Notes under the pieces: model-generated
Told to the model about the DNA's origin: nothing
The model's database searches: none
The model's input: only the letters and a program-made list of their open reading frames with translations
Part shown: in pieces, positions 1 through 5,528 of the stretch
How the letters are laid out: each line of letters starts with the position of its first letter
How positions within the stretch are numbered: position 1 is the stretch's first letter
Position numbers and translations under genes: made by a program
DNA from: Pseudomonadota bacterium
GTDB taxonomy: Bacteria > Pseudomonadota > Alphaproteobacteria > Acetobacterales > Acetobacteraceae
Assembly: GCA_021828605.1 (NCBI GenBank)
Contig: JAJZEG010000303.1
Coordinates: 1 to 6,204 of the forward strand
Direction: 5' to 3'
Length of the DNA: 6,204 bases

Positions 1-481
1 CATCGCGCCCGATCACCCCGGCGCTCAAAGCGAGGACCGAGCGGGTGTTGGCGGTGTCCTGGATCAAGCCGACGCTCGCCGCCAAATATCCGGCATAGGG
101 TTCATCGCCGAGCGGCGGGTTGATCGCGGCGGTATCGGTCGGGGTGAAGATTTTCTGGGTGATGCCGAGGCTGATGCGCTGGGTGCCATCGCCCCAGACC
201 GCATGGCCCAAATTCGCCAAAAACCCTGGAACGTCGCCGCGCGGCGAGGTCCAGTTCAGGCGAAACCCGTTGACGTAATTGCGATCCGTCGGGTGTTGGG
301 TGCTGATCGAGGCGTTTTCGTCCTGGAGGGTCCAGATGCCACCGCTGAAAAGCGAGGTGGGGTTTGCCCCCGATCCTGCCGCTGGTCGCGCCGATTGGGC
401 GTAGGCACTCCCTGACGCCATCAGGCCAGCTAAGAGCACCGCCGTTCCAACCACCCTGCACCGCATGCGCTTGATCCCCAT
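1..481 (-). CDS. LpxR/DUF2219-family outer-membrane protein (lipid A deacylase-like), N-terminal part
   Basis: Partial gene running off the left edge; 160 codons are visible, starting at ATG 481-479. An in-frame TGA about 11 codons upstream limits the start to this ATG or to the ATG at codon 6. Residues 1-28 form a clear signal peptide: basic n-region (K4, R5, R7, R9), hydrophobic core, cleavage after SAYA before QS. The mature part carries the DUF2219 signature: a strand with WTLQDENASI (about 50-59), then TDRNYVNGFRLNW (65-77), QKIFTPTD (109-116), and the strongly conserved GDEPYAGYLAASVGL (125-139). Characterised LpxR is an outer-membrane beta-barrel that removes the 3'-acyloxyacyl chain from lipid A, and this protein would sit in the same place. 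One oddity is that the usual END triplet near the N-terminus reads E-N-A (55-57), so a metal-binding Asp may be absent. The family assignment is firm; deacylase activity is inferred. The gene is divergent from the neighbouring DUF2147 gene. Confidence 0.85.
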   Translation of the reverse strand, partial: MGIKRMRCRVVGTAVLLAGLMASGSAYAQSARPAAGSGANPTSLFSGGIWTLQDENASISTQHPTDRNYVNGFRLNWTSPRGDVPGFLANLGHAVWGDGTQRISLGITQKIFTPTDTAAINPPLGDEPYAGYLAASVGLIQDTANTRSVLALSAGVIGRD

Positions 482-529
482 TTTGCGAGCCGCGCCACCC
501 CGACCTGTTCACGAGCGCGTAATCCGTTG

Positions 530-561
530 ATTCTATATGCGGCGGTAATGGTCGCGGACAA
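530..561 (-). promoter_or_regulatory. Candidate sigma70-type promoter for the LpxR-like gene
   Basis: Reading the minus strand, a -35-like TTGTCC (561-556) is followed after 18 nt by TATAGA (537-532), which overlaps TAGAAT (535-530), the latter matching TATAAT at five of six positions. Transcription would begin near 523, giving a leader of about 40 nt before the ATG at 481. Position and orientation fit the gene, but the boxes are imperfect and this is sequence inspection only. Confidence 0.35.
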
Positions 562-660
562 GATAGGTTGATCAGCAATCATGCCAGGGTTGTGTTGTTG
601 TTTGGGGGAGCCTGGGCAAAATCGCGATGATCGCGGCTGGTATGCGACGTTTGCGGGACG

Positions 661-686
661 GGTCACCCCTGAAATATTTGTCACCC
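661..686 (+). repeat. Direct repeat GTCACCC x2 upstream of the DUF2147 gene
   Basis: The heptamer GTCACCC occurs at 662-668 and 680-686, a repeat period of 18 bp, ending about 20 bp before the ATG at 707. The spacer contains the AT-rich palindrome AAATATTT. Two same-face half-sites this close to a start codon could be a tandem binding site for a regulator such as a response regulator. The copies are short and chance is possible; no known regulator is assigned. Confidence 0.25.
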
Positions 687-706
687 GATGCTATTTGCCG
701 TCAATC

Positions 707-1207
707 ATGACAGATCAATGGTTAAAACATTATCAACGGGCCATGATTTTCGCGCTGTTTCTGATCAGCGTGCCCGCATCGGCCTGGGCCGGGGTGCCGA
801 CACCCCTCGGCAACTGGCTGACCGCGCGGGGGGGTGCTGTGGTGCAAATCGCGGCGTGCCCTGCGGGCAACGGCATCCATCGCGCACCGGACAAGTTATG
901 CGGGTGGATTGTGGGCATTAAACTCAATCGGGGTTCGGCGATGCCGCGCGATTATCTGGGCCAGAGCCAATGCGATTTCCCGCTGATCCAACAAGCGCAC
1001 CCCGCCGCCAGCCCTGATTTATGGCGCGGTCACGTTGTGGATCCGCGCAATGGCCATCGTTATAATGCGAGCCTGCGCGTCACCCCGCATGGCCGCCTCG
1101 CGTTGCATGGGTATTTGCTGCTGCCGGTTTTGGGCGAAACCCAGCTTTGGACCCGCTATACGGCGCCGGTGCCGCGCTCGTGCCGGATTACGACGGGGCG
1201 GGGGTAA
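707..1207 (+). CDS. DUF2147-family exported protein
   Basis: A 166-aa protein from ATG 707. Residues 1-28 are a signal peptide: n-region with K, H and R, hydrophobic core IFALFLISVPA, cleavage after ASAWA before GVP. The mature part matches the DUF2147 fold over its whole length: GNWLTARGGAVVQIAACP at the start, a KLCGWIVGI strand in place of the family's LCGRIVWL, then the WRGHVVDPRNGHRYNASL block and the C-terminal LHGYLLLPVLGETQLWTRY strand. Two Cys residues (in AACP and KLCG) could form the disulphide expected of a periplasmic member. The function of the family is unknown; members are small periplasmic or secreted beta-rich proteins. The open frame extends up to ATG 581, but that start would bury the signal peptide 42 residues in. 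ATG 743 is a possible shorter start, but it would remove the charged n-region. None of the three starts has a good Shine-Dalgarno sequence. The gene is divergent from the LpxR-like gene, so an envelope role is plausible but inferred. Confidence 0.8.
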   Translation: MTDQWLKHYQRAMIFALFLISVPASAWAGVPTPLGNWLTARGGAVVQIAACPAGNGIHRAPDKLCGWIVGIKLNRGSAMPRDYLGQSQCDFPLIQQAHPAASPDLWRGHVVDPRNGHRYNASLRVTPHGRLALHGYLLLPVLGETQLWTRYTAPVPRSCRITTGRG

Positions 1208-1237
1208 GCGGGGCGGGGGTAAGCGGGGCGGGGGGAA
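1193..1237 (+). repeat. Three tandem 15-bp G-rich repeats (possible G-quadruplex) containing the DUF2147 stop codon
   Basis: The unit GCGGGGCGGGGGTAA occurs at 1208-1222. A first copy with one change (leading A for G) is at 1193-1207, and a third, degenerate copy (GCGGGGCGGGGGG followed by A) is at 1223-1237. The first copy is the last five codons of the DUF2147 gene including its TAA, and because the period is a multiple of three the second copy supplies another in-frame TAA. The plus strand carries six runs of at least four G separated by loops of 1 or 5 nt, which meets the usual definition of a strong G-quadruplex motif. It lies in the 107-nt gap before the restriction-modification gene. 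Confidence 0.75.
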
Positions 1238-1314
1238 AAATGATGGTCGTTGCTCTTGGCTTTGATCGGTGCAGCGGGCAAAGATAGGGCAACAGCAAAT
1301 CAGGGTGCAGCCGG
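1208..1314 (+). promoter_or_regulatory. Leader between DUF2147 gene and restriction-modification gene, with putative ribosome binding site
   Basis: This short gap starts with the G-rich repeats. A purine-rich AGGG (1302-1305) lies nine bases before the GTG at 1315 and is the best ribosome binding site candidate, supporting that start. An in-frame TAG at 1285-1287 rules out starts further upstream. Weak -35-like elements exist (TTGATC at 1262-1267, TTGGCT at 1256-1261) but no convincing -10 follows. No intrinsic terminator is visible after the DUF2147 gene, so read-through from upstream is possible. Confidence 0.35.
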
Positions 1315-4300
1315 GTGGCGTCAGCGATCATATTTCAAGGCAGCCTGTTTTCCACAGATTTTTTGCAGGAATCGATTGCGCGCAGTCCGGACTGGCAGCT
1401 GATATCTGAGGAACAAGTCGCCCGTTTCGCCGCCCAATTACACGAAATTTTCAGCGCATTCCCGGTGGCGCAAAGTCCCAATGAGAGCCAGACCGAGGAT
1501 GACCTGATCTGGCCGATTCTGGCAGCGTTGGGCTGGACGGCGAGCCTGCGCCAGCAAAATCTGGCGGCCAAGGGCCGCGATGACGTGCCGGATGGGGTGT
1601 TGTTTGCCGATGCCGCGACGAAAGCCCAGGCCAATAATTTTCCCGAAGAATTCAAGCGCTATGGTTTCGGGCTGGCTGTGGTGGAATCCAAGCGCTGGCT
1701 GCGCCCGCTGGACCGGCAATCGGGACGGCGGGACGAGGAGACCGCGCCTTCGACGCAGATGCTGCGTTATTTGCGCCGGGTCGATGATCTGACCACCGGC
1801 AAGCTGCGCTGGGGTATCCTCACCAACGGATCGCGCTGGCGGCTTTATTATCAAGGGGCGCGGTCGGTTTCCGAGCAATTTTTCGAGCTTGATATCGCGG
1901 CGGTGCTGGCAATTTCCGGCCATGAAGGTGGGTTGTTTGCTCTATCGGAGGCGGAGCGGCTGCATTGGTTGCGGGTGTTCATGCTGGTGTTCGGCCGTGA
2001 CGGGTTTTTGCCCCGGCCCAGCGACTCCCGCAGCTTCCACCAACGCGCGATTGATGAAGGCCGGTTCTACGAACAGCGCGTTGCCGATAATTTGTCAAAC
2101 ATGGTGTTTGGCTTCGTGTTTCCCACACTCGCCCAAGCCATTGCCAAGGCAGCGCCAGAGGCGAGCTTGCAGGACGTGCGCGAAGCCGCGCTGATTCTGC
2201 TCTATCGGCTGTTATTCATCCTTTATGCCGAGGATCGCGATTTGCTGCCGGTGCGCGAGCCCGGCTATCAGAATTATGGTTTGCGCGACAATGTTCGCGG
2301 CGATGTCGGGCTCCGCAAGGACCGCAAGGATATTTTCTCCGACACCGCCGCGCGCTACTGGGCGGTGGTTGATGATCTTTGTCGCGCCATTAATGGCGGC
2401 GATAAATCGATTGGCCTGCCGCCTTATAATGGCGGGCTGTTTGACCCCAAGCGAACCGAATTGCTCACGCAAATCCGCCTGAGTGATGCGGTGATGGCGG
2501 CGGTGATGGATGTATTGTCGTTCGAGCATACCGATCAGGGGCGCAAATATATCAATTATCGCGATTTGAGCGTGCAGCAGCTTGGTTCGATTTACGAGCG
2601 GTTGCTGGAGCATGAAGTCACCCGCGACGGCGAGAGCGTGATGATCAGCCCCAATGTTTTCGCCCGCAAAGGCTCGGGCAGCTACTACACGCCGGATGAT
2701 CTGGTCGGGCTGATTATTCACGAAACCATCGATCCGCTGATTGCCGCGCAAATGGCGGCTTTCTCCGCGCAACTCGCCGAGATCGACGCCACCCGCTCGG
2801 ATCGCGATGAGCGGGTGCTGGCGTTGGCAACCTACGATCCGGCGGCGCGATTGCTGTCGTTGAAAATCTGCGATCCCGCGATGGGTTCCGGGCATTTTCT
2901 GGTCAGCCTGGTTGATTACCTGTCCGATCAGGTGATCACCGCGATGGCCGAGGCGCAAGCCCTGGTTACGTTTGGCGATTATGTCTCGCCGCTGACCGCC
3001 CGGATCGCTGATATTCGTAACACGATTTTGCGCAATGCCAGGGAGCGGGGCTGGAAGGTCGCCCCCGAGCATCTCGATGATCGGCATATCGTGCGGCGCA
3101 TGGTGCTGAAACGCTGTATTTATGGTGTGGATAAAAACACCATGGCGGTCGAGTTGGCGAAGGTGGCGCTCTGGCTGCATACTTTTACCGTTGGCGCGCC
3201 GCTCTCGTTTCTGGATCATCATTTGCGCAGCGGGGATAGTCTGTTCGGCGTCTGGGTGCGCGCGGGTATCGACCGGGTGACCACGCTGGGCGCGCCGCTG
3301 TTTTTGCATGAGCCGATGAGCCGCGCGGTGCGCGCCGCCGCACAGATGCAGTTGATCGAAGGGTTGACCGACGCCGAAATTGCCGAGGCGCATCGCTCGA
3401 AAGATATTTTCGATGAGGTGCAGTATATAACCGCGCCGCTCGATGCGATGCTGAGTTTGATCCATGCGCTGGACTGGCTGGATTTGAAAGCCAAGGCCGA
3501 TAAAATCGCGATCCAGGCGTTTTTCATGGGCCAGTTTGGCGATCCGGTGCTGATCGCGATGGGCAAAAAGACGCTGAAAACCAGCAAGCCGGATGCCGAG
3601 CGGTTCGCCGAGATTTTCGCGCGCGCCAAGGCGCTGATGACCGAGGAAGCCTATCTGCACTGGCAGGTGGCCTTTCCCGGCGTGTGGTCCGATTGGGAGG
3701 GCGCAAGCCTGACCGGTGGGTTTGATGCGGTCATTGGCAACCCGCCCTGGGACCGGATGAAGCTGCAACAGGTGGAGTGGTTTGCGGCACGCAGGCGTGA
3801 GATTGCGCTCGCCCAGCGTGCGTCCGACCGCGCGCGCATGATCACGGCCTTGGAGCGCGCCGATGATCCGTTGGCACAGGATTTCGCCAAGGCCAGTCAG
3901 CGCGCTGAGGCGGCGGTGCGCATGGCGCGCACCGGCGGCGATTATCCGCTCCTCTCCGGCGGGGATGTAAATATTTATTCGTTATTCGTGGAACGCGCGA
4001 TGAGGCTGGTAAAGCCAACCGGCATGATCGGGCTGTTAACGCCGTCAGGCATCGCATCGGATAAGACAGCAGCACCCTTTTTTAAGGCGGTGGCCACAAG
4101 CGGGCGGCTCAAGGCGCTGTATGATTTTGAGAATAAAAAAGTGTTTTTCCCGGACGTTCATGCGTCGTTCAAATTTTGTGTCTTCGTTGCCAGCCCGGCG
4201 CCGCAACCGAAACCGGCGCAATGTGCGTTCTATCTTCACACCATCACTGAACTCAACGACCCGGAGCGCTGCTTTCCGTTATCTGCCGCTGATTTTGCCA

Positions 4301-5391
4301 GCGTGAACCCGAATACCGGCACGGCGCCCATATTTCGGACAAAGCGCGATGCGGCGCTGACCACGGCGATTTATCAACGGCTGCCGGTGCTGGTTGATGC
4401 CTCCTCCGGCAGCGACATTAAAGCATGGCCAGTGAAATACGCCACGATGTTTCATATGGCTAACGACTCTGAATTATTCCGCACGAGGCACGAGTTAGAG
4501 GAAGAGGAGGAAGCTTATCCCATAGCGGCTCAGTTATGGCGCTCTGCATCAAATGTTTGGGTTCCCCTGTACCAAGGTCGCTCAGTAGAGGCTTACGATC
4601 ATCGGTTTGCGGGGGTAAATTTTAACCCAGAGAATATACGTCGTGGATATACCTCAGTACTAACGTCTCTCGAACAACATCGCGACACAAATTTTCAGAC
4701 AAAATTCCAATACTTTGTTCCAAAAAATGACACGCATCTGGCTGGAAATCCAGAATATATTTTGGCTTATAGGCGTAGCACTGCCACAACTAATTCAAGA
4801 ACAATGGTTTCTGCGATTACGCCTGCCCTAGGATTTGGCGACAGCTTATTTCTCTTAGTCCCTGAAAAGGCTGGAGTTTGCCCGGCTGATATTCTAGCGT
4901 TCATTCAGGCGAACCTGATGAGTATCCCGTTCGACTTTGTTGCCCGTAACAAATTGCAGGGTCAGAACTTTAGTTGGTATATATTAGAACAGCTCCCGGT
5001 CGTGCCGTTGGCGGCGTACAAAACTATAAAATTCGGCAAAAAGACCGCCGGCGCAATAATCCGCGACGCTGTGCTGGAACTAACCTACACGGCGCATGAC
5101 CTCGCACCATTTGCCCGCGATATGGGCTATGTTGATCGAGCGGGTGCGGTCAAACCGCCTTTTGTCTGGGACCCGGAGCGGCGCCTTAAGCTGCGCGCCA
5201 AGCTCGACGCACTCTATTTTCATCTCTATGGCATCACCGACCGCGAGGATGTCCGCTATATTTATTCGACATTCCCTATTGTCGAGCGTGAGGAGGTCGC
5301 CCTGTATGGGCGCTTTCGCTCGCGGGATTTGTGCCTCGCTTACATGAGTGCGCTTGCGGCGGGCGACCCGGACGCTGAGATTGATTTGTGA
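1315..5391 (+). CDS. Single-polypeptide Type IIG/IIL-like restriction-modification enzyme (nuclease + N6-adenine methyltransferase + specificity region)
   Basis: A 1358-aa protein from a GTG start. Likely role: a bifunctional cytoplasmic enzyme that methylates adenine in a DNA site using S-adenosylmethionine and cuts unmodified DNA. Visible order: about 55-195, a nuclease-like region with QTEDDLIWPILAALGW, PDG (D93), ESK (E124, K126) in the family context ESKRWLRPLD, and a QxxxY (Q148, Y152), consistent with an intact PD-(D/E)xK site. About 200-450 is a helical connector. From about 455 comes the methyltransferase: GSYYTP (455-460), motif I DPAMGSGHFL (520-529), GVDKN with AVELAKVALWL (604-621), catalytic NPPW (809-812), and the FFPDVHASFKFCVFVAS block (944-960). 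About 1035-1245 is a putative target-recognition region including LYQGR and AYDHRF, followed by the C-terminal tail typical of Eco57I-class enzymes (LDALYFHLYGI, FPIVE). There is no helicase domain, which argues against Type ISP and HsdR. PglX (BREX) and DrmMI (DISARM) share the methyltransferase part, but none of their partner genes is in this window. The coding DNA for about 4440-5040 is AT-rich. The gene converges on tRNA-Gly with one base between them. Confidence 0.85.
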   Translation: MASAIIFQGSLFSTDFLQESIARSPDWQLISEEQVARFAAQLHEIFSAFPVAQSPNESQTEDDLIWPILAALGWTASLRQQNLAAKGRDDVPDGVLFADAATKAQANNFPEEFKRYGFGLAVVESKRWLRPLDRQSGRRDEETAPSTQMLRYLRRVDDLTTGKLRWGILTNGSRWRLYYQGARSVSEQFFELDIAAVLAISGHEGGLFALSEAERLHWLRVFMLVFGRDGFLPRPSDSRSFHQRAIDEGRFYEQRVADNLSNMVFGFVFPTLAQAIAKAAPEASLQDVREAALILLYRLLFILYAEDRDLLPVREPGYQNYGLRDNVRGDVGLRKDRKDIFSDTAARYWAVVDDLCRAINGGDKSIGLPPYNGGLFDPKRTELLTQIRLSDAVMAAVMDVLSFEHTDQGRKYINYRDLSVQQLGSIYERLLEHEVTRDGESVMISPNVFARKGSGSYYTPDDLVGLIIHETIDPLIAAQMAAFSAQLAEIDATRSDRDERVLALATYDPAARLLSLKICDPAMGSGHFLVSLVDYLSDQVITAMAEAQALVTFGDYVSPLTARIADIRNTILRNARERGWKVAPEHLDDRHIVRRMVLKRCIYGVDKNTMAVELAKVALWLHTFTVGAPLSFLDHHLRSGDSLFGVWVRAGIDRVTTLGAPLFLHEPMSRAVRAAAQMQLIEGLTDAEIAEAHRSKDIFDEVQYITAPLDAMLSLIHALDWLDLKAKADKIAIQAFFMGQFGDPVLIAMGKKTLKTSKPDAERFAEIFARAKALMTEEAYLHWQVAFPGVWSDWEGASLTGGFDAVIGNPPWDRMKLQQVEWFAARRREIALAQRASDRARMITALERADDPLAQDFAKASQRAEAAVRMARTGGDYPLLSGGDVNIYSLFVERAMRLVKPTGMIGLLTPSGIASDKTAAPFFKAVATSGRLKALYDFENKKVFFPDVHASFKFCVFVASPAPQPKPAQCAFYLHTITELNDPERCFPLSAADFASVNPNTGTAPIFRTKRDAALTTAIYQRLPVLVDASSGSDIKAWPVKYATMFHMANDSELFRTRHELEEEEEAYPIAAQLWRSASNVWVPLYQGRSVEAYDHRFAGVNFNPENIRRGYTSVLTSLEQHRDTNFQTKFQYFVPKNDTHLAGNPEYILAYRRSTATTNSRTMVSAITPALGFGDSLFLLVPEKAGVCPADILAFIQANLMSIPFDFVARNKLQGQNFSWYILEQLPVVPLAAYKTIKFGKKTAGAIIRDAVLELTYTAHDLAPFARDMGYVDRAGAVKPPFVWDPERRLKLRAKLDALYFHLYGITDREDVRYIYSTFPIVEREEVALYGRFRSRDLCLAYMSALAAGDPDAEIDL
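4441..5040 (+). other. AT-rich segment encoding the putative target-recognition region; likely recombinant module
   Basis: Hand counting gives 274 G+C in 600 nt (about 46%), with the lowest 60-nt blocks near 37-40% (4621-4800). Three blocks outside it (3601-3660, 3841-3900, 5161-5220) total 112/180 (62%). Codons scarce elsewhere in the gene cluster here, for example TTA, ATA, CTA, GTA, TCA and AGA. The reading frame is intact throughout. The segment corresponds to residues about 1043-1242, where the DNA-specificity domain of this enzyme class is expected. Boundaries are approximate. Confidence 0.6.
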
Positions 5392-5392
5392 G

Positions 5393-5466
5393 TGGAGCGG
5401 GTAGCGGGAATCGAACCCGCGCATTCAGCTTGGGAAGCTGACAGGCTACCATTACATCATACCCGC
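5393..5466 (-). tRNA. tRNA-Gly (anticodon CCC), CCA encoded
   Basis: The minus strand folds into a complete 74-nt cloverleaf. It has a 7-bp acceptor stem GCGGGTA/TACCCGC, a D-loop with AATGGTA, an anticodon stem TCAGC/GCTGA with loop TTCCCAA (anticodon CCC, reading GGG), a 4-nt variable loop, and a T-arm GCGGG-TTCGATT-CCCGC. The discriminator base is U as expected for tRNA-Gly, and the 3' CCA is encoded (5395-5393). The D-stem has one mismatch. The 3' end is one base from the stop codon of the convergent restriction-modification gene, so no separate terminator fits between them; any terminator for this tRNA must lie inside that gene's 3' coding end. The acyl-CoA synthetase gene lies upstream on the same strand. 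Confidence 0.96.
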
Positions 5467-5474
5467 GCGGCCTT

Positions 5475-5503
5475 GTTGTAATTCGGCGCCGCGCGCGGTG
5501 CAA
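5475..5503 (-). promoter_or_regulatory. Candidate promoter of tRNA-Gly
   Basis: On the minus strand TTGCAC (5503-5498) is separated by 17 nt from TACAAC (5480-5475), which would place the transcription start at about 5468, just before the mature tRNA 5' end at 5466. The stretch between the -10 box and the tRNA is GC-rich (GGCCGC), resembling the discriminator of stringently controlled stable-RNA promoters. Matches to consensus are 3/6 and 4/6, so this is tentative; transcription from upstream of the acyl-CoA synthetase gene is the alternative. Confidence 0.35.
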
Positions 5504-5528
5504 TGGCCCCGCCTGGGCAAAATAGGGG

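Noticed and set aside
102..578. 158-codon minus-strand open frame overlapping the LpxR-like gene
   Set aside because: It is in a different frame from the conserved LpxR motifs, and its Arg/Pro/His-rich sequence has no family features. The true gene has a clear signal peptide and DUF2219 motifs.
581..706. Upstream extension of the DUF2147 protein to ATG 581
   Set aside because: The extra 42 residues are Cys/Arg-rich without family similarity and would place the signal peptide internally; the divergent regulatory region fits here better.
1304..1325. Possible att-site copy of the tRNA-Gly 3' end at the left side of the restriction-modification gene
   Set aside because: The stretch around GCAGCCGGGTGGCG resembles the tRNA end AGCGGGTAGCG only loosely. 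There is no exact repeat of useful length and no integrase gene in the window.
2212..3768. 518-codon open frame on the minus strand inside the restriction-modification gene
   Set aside because: It lies fully antisense to clearly conserved methyltransferase motifs; its sequence is rich in His, Arg, Gln and Ala in the way expected of a shadow frame in G+C-rich DNA, and it shows no recognisable domain.
1315..5391. Type ISP or HsdR-type enzyme, or BREX PglX / DISARM DrmMI component
   Set aside because: No helicase motifs are present between the nuclease-like and methyltransferase parts, and no pgl/brx or drm partner genes occur in the window. The N-terminal nuclease signature favours a stand-alone Type IIG/IIL-like enzyme, although genes outside the window cannot be excluded.
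5484..5500. GC-rich hairpin between the acyl-CoA synthetase gene and tRNA-Gly as an intrinsic terminator
   Set aside because: The stem (GCGCCG with CGGTGC) has a G-T pair and a tiny loop, and no T-run follows on either strand. It also sits in the spacer of the candidate tRNA promoter.
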